Counted from the stretch's first letter, positions 22,201-31,896 are shown. The stretch: DNA of 64,000 bases from Rebecca billardiae RCC1528 (GCA_965240325.2 OZ251233.1:1612001-1676000); one strand, 5' to 3'. Numbers and translations: made by a program. Notes: generated by a model from the letters alone, not told the origin.

Positions 22201-22463
22201 CGCGCCCCGCCGCCGAGCGCGCGCTGCTCGGCACCATCATGCGGCGCGAGCTGGGCATGCGCTGCCTGCGTGGCCAGGCCAAGATGCTCATCGCCCGCGC
22301 GCGCATGGCGCACGTGCGCCCGGGGGCACGCGCCCGCGGGGGCACTGCGTACGACGACTGCTTCGAGACGACGGCTGACGACGCGTGGCACCGCGACCAC
22401 CGCGGTGGCGCGCGCGCGTCGACGCCAGACGGTGCGTCGAGCTTCCGCTCGGCGATGGAGTGA
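19242..22463 (+). CDS. Reverse transcriptase (plus candidate endonuclease) of the retroelement
   Basis: Open frame of 1,073 codons with no ATG at its left edge; the first in-frame ATG is at 19530. Numbering from 19242, the RT palm motifs are: RPVGISCGLRRALTRCL (225-241), motif A CDIRNAFN with Asp291, motif B EEGVQQGSVEAAAFF (350-364), motif C GHDDV with the Asp pair 391-392, motif D LELQVAKTKCYI, and motif E YGVPVG. Motif C lacks the usual Tyr-Ala (YADD). Near the C-terminus VVDLSAEVHG (Asp872) followed by FEVKTI (Glu885, Lys887) fits the D-x(n)-E-x-K pattern of restriction-like endonucleases, which early-branching non-LTR elements carry after the RT. No zinc knuckle (CCHC) or RNase H motif was evident. 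The protein would nick target DNA and copy the element RNA. The frame is uninterrupted, so the insertion is probably recent. Confidence 0.8.
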   Translation: MLTLLPGLLLWQPLRGGRGRATRTIERRFGLWDRGELDTLVDEWAQECRRSADEAAVGGGEGLGDAQREVKRATELLAKGEVSAAARLLESHGLASMQDQAVQAQMRAKHPQRTYSLDGVLDDDALDDAAEFIITADDIKEVYRGLPREKAAGASAWRFEYLTAVAPTVDFPDDKAASAPEAHAAFATLFLDNRLPGGFNLTFASVRLIPVRKRAASAAGAEDARPVGISCGLRRALTRCLLRRADVKEMLESYLAPLQLGVAVPSGGTKLVFAIRELLDAHPDWVLISCDIRNAFNATLRRSIIRAVSTAGELSALTPLALAMLAPKARVFDGGGGTGQPIRQLDFLSEEGVQQGSVEAAAFFAIALQPHLRALDERLQPCGGAARAGHDDVSIIGPPSEAFRALHEFAAAVKDSLGLELQVAKTKCYIHPEYDHLLDEHRGDVPRGTLTDADGVAHHGVTVYGVPVGTEGYVATHLSDKCAEIAGISNKLINRLGSAHKQGLWVLTHYSTSTKLDYFLRHIEPDATAEACERFDAIILRQAGVALGFPTDDQLDDIMLQRLRLPVRLGGLALRSAAQRAPAAFWAGAHAAVPAFLDRHAPMQGGVAVHGVLERDSIVARVGRDAFVDMRAAGWRQFLQSGSALGRTLATIWERLQLAEQEAPAVPNRQPYCVLHLPAGQVAPTARRAVDGTVYYSLAKDITEDVENTHGWLLRRQLSSLSRDDRRVHLIQNVDRASLAFVGALPIGSAAVHHQGEWLEIAARALGIPSPVCAPLAQAGAYVPTRSGPGIRVDAYGDALLSASGRNALPGDHVARYRHDPVIRVLAGFFRTYAGVYAVPEDTWIFGSVHAQSTAQAQAVLGTDRKRVPVVDLSAEVHGNCTLFEVKTISLSPSRYRVSDGRNGAVRQRAELVPRERRKQLQLLDREVYGTLEGQVGPYEARLDTFPAIVPIVVGAFGEWSAEVDLTLKKIAKMGRDTWRARLSAPSRPAAERALLGTIMRRELGMRCLRGQAKMLIARARMAHVRPGARARGGTAYDDCFETTADDAWHRDHRGGARASTPDGASSFRSAME

Positions 22464-22510
22464 TGGGCGACTACGAGGGGGGGGGGACGACGGCGAGGAG
22501 CGCTGATCCT

Positions 22511-22677
22511 GGTGTTTGTCTCTGCTGCTCGATCTGCCGCTACAGCTTGCTGACTCTCGGGGCGCCTGCCCGTTGCATACCACGTCGTTAATATATATAT
22601 ATTAACGACGTGGTATGCAACGGGCAGGCGTCAGAGTCAGCAAGCTGTAGCAGCAGATCGAGCAGCAGAGACAAACA

Positions 22678-22679
<2 letters not shown>
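22511..22679. repeat. 80-bp inverted repeat at the 3' end of the retroelement
   Basis: The left arm (22511 to about 22591) starting GGTGTTTGTCTCTGCTGCTC is repeated in reverse complement to 22679. The arms differ by one substitution and one small indel. The centre is TTAATATATATATATTAA. A TA tract follows immediately. Confidence 0.9.
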
Positions 22680-22719
<40 letters not shown>

Positions 22720-22740
22720 TTAATATATATATATATATAT

Positions 22741-23260
22741 AATTTTTATATAATTACTACCGTCCCGGCGGACCGGAGCCCCGTCCGCGGCCGTCCGCCG
22801 TCGGAGGGCGACGCCAGCCGTTAGTTATGGCGCCAGCTATATAGCTCAGCTACTGGCCGGCGCCCATAAAATGGCCGAAGCCCGTCGAATGTGCCGAGGC
22901 ATGCACCGAACGGCACGCAGTCATCCTCGTCACAAAGGCATGACTCACTGTGACATGACGAGTCACGAGTCACGAGACACGAGTCCGCGCGGACCGACCT
23001 GCTGAGTGCTGGCACGGAGTCCTGCGCTGAGCTGTCCAGTGTTGCTCCACAACTCAGCCCAGTGCAGCCTCGGATGAACGGGCCCGTGCGGCGCGCGCAC
23101 GCGTGCCGCACGGCGCGCAGCTCTTCGCACAGCGTGCCTTCTGCCTCAGCTTGACAGGGCACAGCCAGGCCGCCGCGGCTTGCCCTGATGCGGCATGACC
23201 GCCACCATGCGGCGCAGGCGGCAAAGCGTGCCCGCCGAAGTGGCCGCGCACTGGACGCAC
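22741..23260. other. Intergenic stretch right of the retroelement
   Basis: AT-rich residue of the TA tract, then moderate-GC sequence with short repeats of the type GAGTCACGA near 22940-22985. No gene supported; it includes the 3' flank of the minus-strand gene ending at 23261. Confidence 0.5.
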
Positions 23261-23770
23261 TCAGGCGTTCGCGAGGCGGCCCCACCTGCGCGACATCCGC
23301 TCGTTCTCGGCGATCAGCTGCTTCGGGATGACCTCGGTCTTGAGTGGCGCCTCGGGCAGCTTGTGCTGGACGAGGTCGGCGATCTTGCGGTCCACCTTGG
23401 TCGAGCCGGCCACGGTGGACTCGGAGAGCCAGTAGTGCACGGTGTACGAGACGATGGGGTGCTTCACGCAATCGTCGGGACTCGACGTCGTCGAGCCGAT
23501 GTACACCTCCATCCTGGCGTACGTGGGCTGGTCGGCGTCGATCAGCATCATGAACGAGTTGGCGGCCTTGCCGGTCGCGTACTGGCCGAGGCGGCCATCG
23601 CCGAGGTGGAAGAAGGCGACGTCGTAGCCATCGACATACCACTCCGCCGTTGCCTTCGCGTCCATCGTGAGCCTCCTGAACACCTCGCCCTTCTCGTGGC
23701 CGATATGGTACTCGTACACATGGTCGTACTTGCTGTTGTCCTCACCCTTCTTCTTGAAGCACTTCAACAT
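23261..23770 (-). CDS. Conserved-looking soluble protein of unknown function
   Basis: Predicted 169 residues from an ATG at 23770. The sequence has even composition quite unlike the Ala/Arg-rich shadows around it: it opens MLKCFKKKGEDNSKYDHVYE, continues with EVFRRLTMDAKATAEWYVDG and YDVAFFHLGDGRLGQYATG, and has a strand-rich middle (KHPIVSYTVHYWLSES). No signal peptide, membrane segment or known motif is visible; cytosolic location is the default guess. An upstream in-frame extension of 42 residues is Pro/Arg-rich and probably 5' UTR. I do not recognise the family. Confidence 0.7.
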   Translation of the reverse strand: MLKCFKKKGEDNSKYDHVYEYHIGHEKGEVFRRLTMDAKATAEWYVDGYDVAFFHLGDGRLGQYATGKAANSFMMLIDADQPTYARMEVYIGSTTSSPDDCVKHPIVSYTVHYWLSESTVAGSTKVDRKIADLVQHKLPEAPLKTEVIPKQLIAENERMSRRWGRLANA

Positions 23771-24178
23771 GCCGGGCGCGGAGCGGGGCTGGCGCCGGAT
23801 GGATGGGGAGACAAAAAGGGGACATGCACCGCGGGGCAGGTGAGCGTGGGGTGGGGTGCGCTGCGCCGAGCGAGCGGGGGGCCAGTGCGCGCGCACGTTC
23901 TGCGACGGTCAAGTGCTACGATGGAGCCTCCGGCGGCGGCGCTGGGCTTCTCTGACAATCAAGCTGCTCGTCTTTCGATCGGGCCGGGGCCCGTGGGTAA
24001 TAAATAACGACCAGAAGAGTCAAAATAGGCCTGCACGAAATATTGCGCGCGCATCAGTGCGCGCGAGCGCTCCGCCCATTGTCAGTGTTTGGCGTTCGAC
24101 GGGATAATTATCGCGAAACCGCTGACTATTATGATACTGTACCTACTTGATAATGCCCCGCGCGAACCGGCGGGCGAT

Positions 24179-24920
24179 TCAGAAGTGATGATGGCCCGGG
24201 GCGTCCTCTTCCATCGCCTCGGCGCTTCCAGGCGCCGCCGCGGTGGGCTGCGGCGGGAAGTACTTCTTACACACTCTGAGCAGCTTCTGGCAGCCCGCTG
24301 GACCACCCAGTCGTCGCTCACACCCGTCCACGATCTGGCAGTGGCACGGCGCCGGAACGCGCGCGTGGTTGCAGGCGAAGGGGCGTGTGGCGCTCAGCTT
24401 AGCACGGCGGCGCGTCGCACGCCACACGGATGCGCGCAGCACCGGCCGGCGCGCGCGCGCGCGCGCGCGCACCAGGTAGATGTCAACGAGCGCGCACGGC
24501 CGCAGGTTGATCAGCTGCAGCTTCTCCGCGGGCGTCAGCGGGTCGGGCAGCTTCGCCACCATCTTGTCGACCTCTTCGAGAAACGCGCTCACCACGGCCT
24601 CGGAGATGCCGGCGAGGTGGCAGCCGCCGAGGTAGAGCAGAGTCTGCTCCTGCAGCGTGCGAAGCTCGCGTAGGCCCGGCTGGGGCGCGCGCGGCTTCGT
24701 CCGACGCTCGCCGTTGATCAGCTCCGTCGCGTTCTCCGCCGAGCGCGTGCTTTCCTCCAGCAGCTGCCACACCTCTGCGTTGCTCACCACGCCCGCATTG
24801 TTGTCCTCGCTGGGGGGGGGACGGGCGAGAGGGGGCGCGCGCGCCGGGGAGGAGGTGGGTTGGGTGGGCGAAAGGGTGGGGTGCGCTGCGCCCGCCGCGA
24901 GCGCGCACGCACATGCGCAT
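24179..24920 (-). CDS. RPC9: RNA polymerase III subunit RPC9 (CRCP/Rpc17), three exons
   Basis: Rpb4-like subunit of RNA polymerase III, which with RPC8 forms the stalk used in initiation. Exons on the minus strand are 24920-24913, 24809-24473 and 24334-24179; introns are 103 and 138 nt, both GTGCG...CAG. The product is 166 residues. The first exon is only 8 nt and supplies MR plus two bases of Ile, giving MRIEDNNAGVVSNAEVWQLL, which matches the usual RPC9 start (M-x-I/V-x-x-x-NAG-x-x-x-N-x-EV). The hallmark LTPAEKLQLINLRPCALVDIYL follows, then IVDGCERRL and KLLRVCKKYF from the last exon. The C-terminal tail is acidic. Skipping the second intron removes an Arg/Ala-rich insert that breaks the family alignment. 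It is divergent with the anoctamin gene. Confidence 0.85.
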
Positions 24921-25132
24921 GCGAAGGGAGCTTGGTGGTCACCCTAAGCAGACCACACCGCGGCAGCCATCATGTCGGTGCGACCCGCGACGACGACGGG
25001 ACAGCAGTGTTCGGATCGGCCGGGAGTCCGGATGATGGCCGTTGTTTGACCTTGGTCAGAAAGTACAAAGCGAGGCAAGGGCTGCCGACGCCGAGCCGCT
25101 CCACGGCCGCCTCGCCTGCAAGCGGCGGCGGG
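24921..25132. promoter_or_regulatory. 212-bp divergent promoter, RPC9 / anoctamin pair
   Basis: Lies between the RPC9 ATG (24920, minus) and the first in-frame ATG of the anoctamin gene (25133, plus). No TATA-like box or other motif stands out. Role inferred from position. Confidence 0.45.
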
Positions 25133-28100
25133 ATGAGCCTCGAGCGGCGAGGGGCCACGCCCCTCGCGGCGTCGTTCACGCCGCCCATTTTATCAGCGAG
25201 CGCCGCGACCCGCCCCTGGACTCGCGGCACGGCACCGGCGCGCATCGGCCACGGCATCACGCAGCCTCGCGTGTTTGTCGTGCCGCGCAGCGCAGCGAGC
25301 AACCCGCCGCAGCACGCCGCAGTCGGCGGTGGCGGCGGCGAGGGCGAGGGCGTGGATCTGACGGGCCGGGAGGGGTGGCACACTCACCGCCTCCCGCCCC
25401 TGCCGGGCGGCCACAGGGGCGTCGTGCACCCGCTGCCCGCGCAGCCCGTGCTCGCGGCGCGCGTGCCGCCAGCCGGCGCGCCCGACGACGCGACGAGCTC
25501 GGCGGCGGCGGGCAGCGCGGGCGGCACGTGGGCATGGGTGCCGGCGCCTGAGGCGCGATCGGCGTACGCGCCATCGCCGATGCCCGTGCGCGCGTGCCCA
25601 CCCGCGCACGGCGCCCTCAGCCTGGTCCCGTCGGCCGAGCTCCGCGCGCCGCCGCCGCCACCGCCGCCATCGGAGCCGCCGCCGCCGCAGCGCGCGGACG
25701 AGGCGCTGAGTGGCGCGCCGCCGGCGAGTCGGCGAGGCTCGATGCCGTTCGCGATCGACGCGTCGGACGTGCCCGCCGAGTTGCGGCATAAGCTCGCCGG
25801 GCTCGCGCCGTCGCCGCAGGCGGACGCGCGCGCATTCGAGCACCTGCCGCCGAGCGCGAGCGCGCGCGCGAGCTTCGGCGCGGGGGCGCAGGGCGCGGCG
25901 GAAGGGAAGGTGTACTGGGCGCTCGTGCTCGTGTGCGACCGCTTCCTCGCGGACAAGCAGGCGCGCGCGCAGGAGGCCGCGCACGCGGCCGAGCAGCGGC
26001 GGCACGAGGCGCGCGCGGCCAAGGCGGCGCGCGCGTCGGCCGGCTCAGCCGACGGCGGCTCCGAGCGGCTTGGCTCGACGCTGCAGCGCGCGAGGAGCGC
26101 CCTGCCGCCGGACGTGCGCGAGATGGACCTGGGCGCGATGATGGGCGACGACATGCTCCGCTCGCCGCGCTGGCGCGAGCTCGTCCGCCTGCTGCGCCGC
26201 GCGCGGCTGCACACCCAGCTCGTCAAGTCTGCAAACAGCGAGCGGGAGTTTTTTTTGGTCGTGGGCGCCACCTTCGACAGGCTGGAGGAGGTGGCGGAGG
26301 CGAAGGAGTTCGAGCTTCGTTACAGGCCGATGGCGACACTGGAGAACGCCACCGGCTTCTCCACCGCCTCCACGCTCCTCGAGTCCTCCTTCGGCCTGTA
26401 CAAGCGCGGGCGCGCCGCGCGGTTCGCGCGCACGCGGCTGAACGGAGGCGAGAGCGTGTTCACCTCGTTGCTGGCGTGCCGGCTGGTCGAGGCGGCGGTG
26501 ACGGACGCGCTGCTCGAGGGCTCGCGCTGGGGCAAGACGCTCGCGCAGCTGGTGAACATGTCGAACGCGCTCACCGACTCGTTCTGGCTGCACGACGACG
26601 CCGAGCGCGCCGTCCTCGCCGAGGACCTCGGCTTTGACCATGCGCGGCAGCGGCTTGACTGCTCCGACCCCGGCCGCGGGTTTAGTCGGATCGACGAGCT
26701 CGCGCTCGAGCGGTGCCGCTCGTACTTTGGCGAGGCGGTGGCGTTCTACTTCGCGTGGCTCAACTTCTACACGCGCTCGCTCACGCTCCCCGCGCTGATC
26801 GGCATCCTCGTCTTCCCCGTGTACTGGCTCCGGCCCGCCCTTTACTACGAATGGCTGATTCTGCTGTATGCGGGCACCATGATGGTGTGGAGCGCCGCGT
26901 TCCTCGAGAAGTGGAAGGCGCGCGAGGCGCTGCTGCGGCGGCAGTGGAACATGGAGAACTTCGCCGAGGTGGAGGAGGAGCGCCGCGGCTTCCGAGGCGA
27001 CGACGACGACGGCTTCTACACGCCCGAGGGCCTGTGGGTGGCCGTGCACGACGCGGACCTCGCGCCCCTGCGCGCGCACGGGATGCAGATCGAGCCGCCG
27101 CGGCAGAAGCGCGCGTCTCGGCTCGCCAAGCGCGCCAAGGTGGTGATCTCGCTGCTCGTGCTCGGCGTGATGGCGGCGGGCTGCATCCTCACCACGCTGG
27201 GCATCCTCTGGTTCCGCGTGCGCGTCGAGGACCTCGAGTACGGCGGCGTGCGCATCGGCTCATACACCGCGGCCTTCATCAACGCACTCGCGATATCCAC
27301 CTTCAACGGCCTCTTCCGGGCGATCGCGCTCCGCCTGAACGACTGGGAGAACCACCGGCGCTCGTCGGAGTTCCTCAAGGCGCTCGTGTACAAGATGAGC
27401 GTGTTCCAGTTCATCAACTGCTACTCCACCCTCTTCTACATCGCGTTCGTCAAGCCGCTGCACGTGCGCGTTCTCTTCCTCGACGCTCGAGACTGCCTCG
27501 GCACCGAAGCGGCCGACAGCGGCCTGAGCGGCGTCGACGAGCGCTACGCCAACTGCTACGAGGAGCTGCGCACGCAGCTGCTGATGATCATGCTGCTCAA
27601 CCTCGTGCTCGGCACGGCGCAGGAGCTGCTGCAGGGGCGGCAGAACCGGCTGCGCGACCGGCTCCGCGAGCGCGTTGCCGACCTCGCCGCAGCCGTTTCC
27701 TCCGCGCTCGAGCGCGCGCGCGAGCGGCGCGCGGCTCGGCGCGCGGGCAGGCCGGTGCGCGCGCGGCGCTCGTCGTTCGAGCGCTGGGTGCGGCGCGGCA
27801 AGGTCCTCGTGCCGCCGCCGGTCGACGGCGGCGGGCGCCAAGCGCGCGGCAGCCCGGCCGCCGCGCGCCGCCGCGGTTCCTCCGGCAGCACCCCGCCCTC
27901 CTCCGCGCAGCAGCAGCAGCAGCCCTCGCCCGCCATCGCGCTCGCGCGCGCGGTCGAGACGCAGGAGGACACCGCGCTCACCACCTCGGAAGCGCACGGG
28001 CTCGGCGCCACGTTCTACGAGTACAACGAGATGGTGCTACAGTTCGGCTACCTCGCCATGTGCGCGCGCGCGCGCGCGCGCGCGGCGCAGCCACCCACCC

Positions 28101-28758
28101 AGCCGGGTCTGACGCGCCCCCGCCCGGCCCCGCGCCCCGCACGGAGTGCCCGCCAGGTTCGCCGTGGCGTTTCCGCCCGCCTCAATGCTCGCGCTCGGCA
28201 ACAACGTGCTCGAGGCGCGCACCGACTGGTACAAGCTGCTGTACGACTCGAAGCGCGTCAAGTGGGAGGGCGCGACCGGCATCGCGCCGTGGGACACGAT
28301 CCTGCGCGCCATCGAGATCGTGGGCGTGCTCACCAACATCGCCGTGTACTGGCTCGTCTCGCCCGATCTGCGCAGGCTCAACTGGGTGGTGCAGGTGCGC
28401 GCGCGCAGTGCGCCGTGCGCGCGGCGCCGCCGCAGCGCCGCGCCGCCTCACGACTCCGCGCCGGGTGCCGCCTCGCGCGCGCGTGCAGCTCATCATCGCC
28501 GGCTCGTCCGCCATGGTGATCTACATCGTCAAGGCCATCATCGGCGCGCTCGTGCCGGACGTGCCCGACTCCGTGAAGATCGCCGTCGCCAAGGAGCGCT
28601 GGCGCGTCGACCAGAAGATCAAGTGGGAGGAGCGCAAGATGAAGGAGGCGGCGGGAGGCACGGACGGCACGCACACGCCGTCGGATGACTCGGACGACTC
28701 GGGCTCCGATGACGCTTCCGAGCCCGCCGCAGCTGCTGAGGCTTCCCCGACGCGCTGA
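25133..28758 (+). CDS. Anoctamin/TMEM16-like membrane protein, three exons
   Basis: Exons 25133-28059, 28157-28394 and 28489-28758 give 1,144 residues; introns are 97 and 94 nt, GTGCGCG...CAG. TMEM16 proteins are calcium-activated ion channels or lipid scramblases. Residues 1-~330 are a Pro/Ala-rich cytosolic N-terminus. The multi-span domain starts near 535 (AVAFYFAWLNFYTRSLTLPA) and continues with GTMMVWSAAFLEKWKAREAL. Signature segments follow: INALAISTFNGLFRAIALRL, FQFINCYSTLFYIAFVKPL, and YEYNEMVLQFGYLAM spliced to FAVAFPPASMLALGNNVLEA, ending RTDWYKL. The Glu of the EMVLQFGY helix and the Glu/Asp of the NNVLEARTD helix match calcium-site residues of the family, while the usual Asn-x3-Glu of the preceding helix is not evident. 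A ~110-residue Arg/Ser-rich insert follows QELLQGRQNR. The C-terminus is acidic (DDSDDSGSDD). Whether it is channel or scramblase cannot be told. Confidence 0.85.
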
Positions 28759-29010
28759 GTAGCCAATGGTACAGTTTTCGTTCGTTATGACTATGGCTCA
28801 CCGTGAGTCAGCAGCACTGACACGACTGTGACTGTGACTGTCTCACTCCGTGCCACTCTCGGAACTGCTCGAGTGACGGCCGGCGCGGCGCAGTGCCGGC
28901 ACGGACCACAATAATCGGAGGCGCGGCCCTGTCGGTCGTCGGACTCGGAGCGGCTGGCACGGCCTCGGGCGGCGCCCTGCCGCGGACCGAGCCGGACGAT
29001 GTCCGAGACG

Positions 29011-29047
<37 letters not shown>

Positions 29048-29375
29048 CGCGTATATATACTATAGTGCTGACTGGTGTGCAAAACAATGGCTCTGACACA
29101 ATGAATTCACGACTGTGCTTGGATGGCGCGAGTCGCGCGGTCCTCGCCGGGCTCGCGGCCGCCTCGGAGCCTTCCGAAGGCACACGGAGACGCGACGCGG
29201 GTCGCTCCTGATACTCGACTGTGACCCCCGCGGGGTCCGCCTGCGCCGGTCGGAACCCACGCCTCGGGCTCGCAGACCATGAAACTCGGATCCTGGTGCC
29301 CACCGCCCTCCACGGGTACGGCGTCTTCGGCCCATCGCCACGCGCCTGACTCGGCGCCCCTCGGTGCACGTGCCC
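28759..29375. other. Intergenic stretch with a GA repeat
   Basis: Convergent 3' flanks of the anoctamin gene and of the minus-strand DUF202-like gene. Contains a (GA)n tract at 29012-29042. No gene supported. Confidence 0.5.
29012..29042. repeat. (GA)n microsatellite
   Basis: About 15 uninterrupted GA dinucleotides. Confidence 0.9.
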
Positions 29376-30122
29376 TCAGTTCTTGATGACGAGACTTTCG
29401 CTGCCGCGCCGCCGCTCATCTCGGGTCGCGGCGGCCGCGAGCACGCGCTGCTTGAAGTCGGTCGGCAGGTCGAGCTCGAGCGAGAGCAGGGCGAATGTCT
29501 GTCGCAGCCACTCCGGCGTGTGCTCGGTGAAGCACGTGAGGAAGAGGAGCCACAAAAACGGCGGCGCGAGCCCGTTCACCGCGACAAGCGGGTAGAAGAC
29601 GAGCGACGGGCGCATCGCCACGCGCAGCGCGAGGGCGGAGGAGAGGTAGTAGATGGAGCCGGCGCCGAAGAAGTAGCCGCCGAGGGCGAAGAACACCATC
29701 CCGGAGAACGGCGCCTTGTCTGTGTGCACGACGCGGAACTGCACGAGCGCGATCGCCGCGACCGTCGAGATGATGCCATTCCGGGTGTAACTCAAGTAGA
29801 GATTCTCAGTGGTGAGCCAGGTGTTCCACGCCTGCATGCGCGCCCGCTTCTCCCGGAGCTGGACGAGACGGCTCGCGTCGGTGGAGAGGCTGCGCGAGAT
29901 CATCCGGCTGATCAGCCCAGCGCCACTCGCCAGCTGCGACGCCAGCGTCGCGCGCGGCGCTGCAGTTGCGGCGAGCGCCGCGCACGGCGTCGAGAGTGAC
30001 CGAAGAGGCCGGGAGGCGTACGCAGGGCGGCACGTTGCGAGCGCAGACCGCGTGGCCGAGAACTGCGCCGCGCGCGACGGCGCGATGCGCGCCAACGCGC
30101 GAGCAGATGCCAACGCCATCAT
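29376..30122 (-). CDS. DUF202-like membrane protein, probably mitochondrial
   Basis: Predicted 248 residues from the ATG at 30122 (two consecutive Met). The first ~80 residues are rich in Ala, Arg and Ser and nearly free of acid (ARALARIAPSRAAQFSATRS), typical of a mitochondrial presequence. The mature part has TTENLYLSYTRNGIISTVAA, closely following the DUF202 pattern E-R-T-x-L-A-W-x-R-T (YidH-like family), then a second span (FSGMVFFALGGYFFGAGSIY) and a third (YPLVAVNGLAPPFLWLLFLT). Function of DUF202 proteins is largely unknown; related domains occur in VTC polyphosphate polymerase subunits. It is divergent with the phosphatase gene at 30664. Location and family are inferences from pattern. 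Confidence 0.7.
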   Translation of the reverse strand: MMALASARALARIAPSRAAQFSATRSALATCRPAYASRPLRSLSTPCAALAATAAPRATLASQLASGAGLISRMISRSLSTDASRLVQLREKRARMQAWNTWLTTENLYLSYTRNGIISTVAAIALVQFRVVHTDKAPFSGMVFFALGGYFFGAGSIYYLSSALALRVAMRPSLVFYPLVAVNGLAPPFLWLLFLTCFTEHTPEWLRQTFALLSLELDLPTDFKQRVLAAAATRDERRRGSESLVIKN

Positions 30123-30663
30123 CTCCGCACGCAACGAACACGACTTCGCTCCGTCAAAGGGCAGACCGGTGCGTACCGGGCGAATCTCAATCCCGGTCGC
30201 AGGCTCCTATTTGCGGTCGAAACGCGAGGGATCTTGGGCGCGCGTGACTCTTCGCGAGAACCGCGCAGTGCGTGCGCGCCCACACGCAGCCACGCAGGCT
30301 GTGCGGCGCACAGCCTTGTGGTGCGCGCATTCCCTTGGGGGCTTGCTTTGACGAAGGCGGAGAACGAGCTGTATCTCGTCTGCCTTCTGCGTTTAACGCC
30401 CGACTTTTCCACGATCTTCGGCGCATCCAGGACCGGCTGATCATGATGAGTACAGTCAAGGACGTTGCAACCGCTTCAGCTTGGGTGCACCAGGTTTCAC
30501 GTGCCCGTTGCCGCCGCCGCCGTTCGTCAACCGTGCGGTGGCGACCACTGACGGGCGCCAACGGGCGCTGCCCGTTGACTCGCGTAACGTCGCGGTGCCG
30601 CTTGGCGCGCGAGAATCGAATAATTGATCGAAAGGGCAAGACGGCATTCCGGATTCCCCCGGC
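30123..30663. promoter_or_regulatory. 541-bp divergent intergenic region
   Basis: Separates the DUF202-like gene (minus) from the phosphatase gene (plus); both starts face outward. It is the 5' flank of both genes. No recognisable motif. Confidence 0.4.
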
Positions 30664-31896
30664 ATGGTGCGGTCGCGCTCGCGGTCGCCGGGCGGCGCGC
30701 CGGCGGTGACTCGAGCAGCTCTCGTCGCCGTGGCGTGCGCGAGCGCGTGTGCGCACGCGGCGCTCAGCCCGGCGGCGCTCCGCGCACGCCTCGCGCTCCC
30801 GCTGCCGCCGCGCGCGCGCGCGGGCGAGCGCGACGTGTATGCGGTAGGCGATGTACACGGCGACCTGCACGCGCTGCGCTCGGGGCTCGTCGCCGCGGGG
30901 GTGCTCGACGAGCGCGGCGAGTGCTGGGCTGCAGGAGACGCAGTGCTCGTGCAGACGGGGGACCTGCTCGACCGCGGGCCGGACGACTACGAGATCCTCA
31001 GATTCATGCGCGCACTCCGCAGGCAGGCGCGCGCGTGCGGCGGCGAGGTGGCGAGCGTGCTCGGCAACCACGAGGTGATGAACGTGCTCGGCGATTTCTC
31101 GTGCGTGCTCGACGCCTCCGCAAACGAGCCCTTCGACAGGCTCATGGCACGCTCGGCCGGCCGTGCGTGGGCGGCCGACGTCAGCGACGCTGAGCAGAGG
31201 CAGGAGCGTAGCCGCGCCGCCGCGCTCGCGCCAGGCGGCCTCGTGGCCCGCACGACGCTCGCCGCGCCCATCGCGCTGACGGTCGGCCGCACGCTCTTCG
31301 TGCACGGCGGGCTGCTCTCGAAGCACGTGCCCCACCTGCTCGAATGGAACGCAGCCGCGCACGCATTCGTCCGTGGCAACGCCCCGCTCCCCGTCGAGGC
31401 GCTCATGCGCGCCGACGCGCCGCTCTGGACGCGCCGGTACTCGCGCGAGCCGAGACCGGACGGCGAGGCGTGCACCGAGCTGCACGCGGTCCTCGCGGCG
31501 ACGGGCTGCGAGCGTATGGTGGTGGGGCACACGCCGCAGCCGTGCGGCGCGAACTGCGCGTGCGACGGCGCGGTCTGGCGCATCGACACTGGCATGAGCG
31601 ACTTCTACGGCGGCCGCGCCGAGGTGCTGCGCATCGGCTCAGACGGCGGGGTGGCCGTGGCGTCAGTCCACCCGCGCGCGGGCGATGCGGCGGGCCAGCC
31701 GGGTGCGGCGATGTGGGTGCCCGCCTCGGCGCGCAGCGTGGATGCTGCCGCCACCGATCGCAGCCCGCGCAGCGGAGCCGAGCTCGCCGCAGCTGCGCCG
31801 CAGAGCAACAGCCCTGGCATCGGCCGCACGGCAGGCTCCGTGCGCTCGTCTTCCGCTTCGGCGGCAGTATCATCCCGTGACCCGTTGGACTGCTGA
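30664..31896 (+). CDS. Shewanella-like PPP-family phosphatase (SLP)
   Basis: Predicted 410-residue metallophosphatase of the bacterial-like PPP group found in plants and algae. The metal-binding series is complete and in order: GDVHGD (~62), GDLLDRGPDD (~98), GNHEVMN (~134), VHGGLL (~213) and VVGHTPQ (~288). SLP-specific context includes LWTRRYSRE and VWRIDTGMS after the last His. The N-terminus is basic then hydrophobic (AALVAVACASACAHAA, residues 19-34), so it may enter the secretory route or an organelle. The last ~80 residues are Ser/Ala-rich and probably disordered. Plant SLPs act on Tyr or Ser/Thr phosphate in plastids or mitochondria; the substrate here is unknown. Single exon. Confidence 0.85.
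   Translation: MVRSRSRSPGGAPAVTRAALVAVACASACAHAALSPAALRARLALPLPPRARAGERDVYAVGDVHGDLHALRSGLVAAGVLDERGECWAAGDAVLVQTGDLLDRGPDDYEILRFMRALRRQARACGGEVASVLGNHEVMNVLGDFSCVLDASANEPFDRLMARSAGRAWAADVSDAEQRQERSRAAALAPGGLVARTTLAAPIALTVGRTLFVHGGLLSKHVPHLLEWNAAAHAFVRGNAPLPVEALMRADAPLWTRRYSREPRPDGEACTELHAVLAATGCERMVVGHTPQPCGANCACDGAVWRIDTGMSDFYGGRAEVLRIGSDGGVAVASVHPRAGDAAGQPGAAMWVPASARSVDAAATDRSPRSGAELAAAAPQSNSPGIGRTAGSVRSSSASAAVSSRDPLDC

Larger units (their letters stand above)
19222..22740 (+). mobile_element. 5'-truncated non-LTR-type retroelement inserted in a TA repeat
   Basis: A single long reverse-transcriptase frame (19242-22463) is bordered on the left by a TA tract (19226-19239) and on the right by a longer (TA)n (22680-22720 and 22726-22740). 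The frame is open right up to the left tract with no ATG, as expected for target-primed insertion with 5' truncation. No long terminal repeats are seen. The 3' end carries an inverted duplication of its last ~80 bases (see 22511-22679). The flanking TA on both sides suggests a microsatellite target, as known for some site-selective non-LTR elements; a target-site duplication cannot be defined inside a TA tract. Confidence 0.75.

Noticed and set aside
19222-22740. LTR retrotransposon
   Set aside because: No direct terminal repeats, no protease, integrase or RNase H motifs; the inverted 3' duplication and TA flanks fit a non-LTR element better.
26713-28758. 681-codon plus frame overlapping the anoctamin gene
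   Set aside because: Only its last ~90 codons are real (third anoctamin exon); the rest is an Arg-rich frame-shifted shadow.
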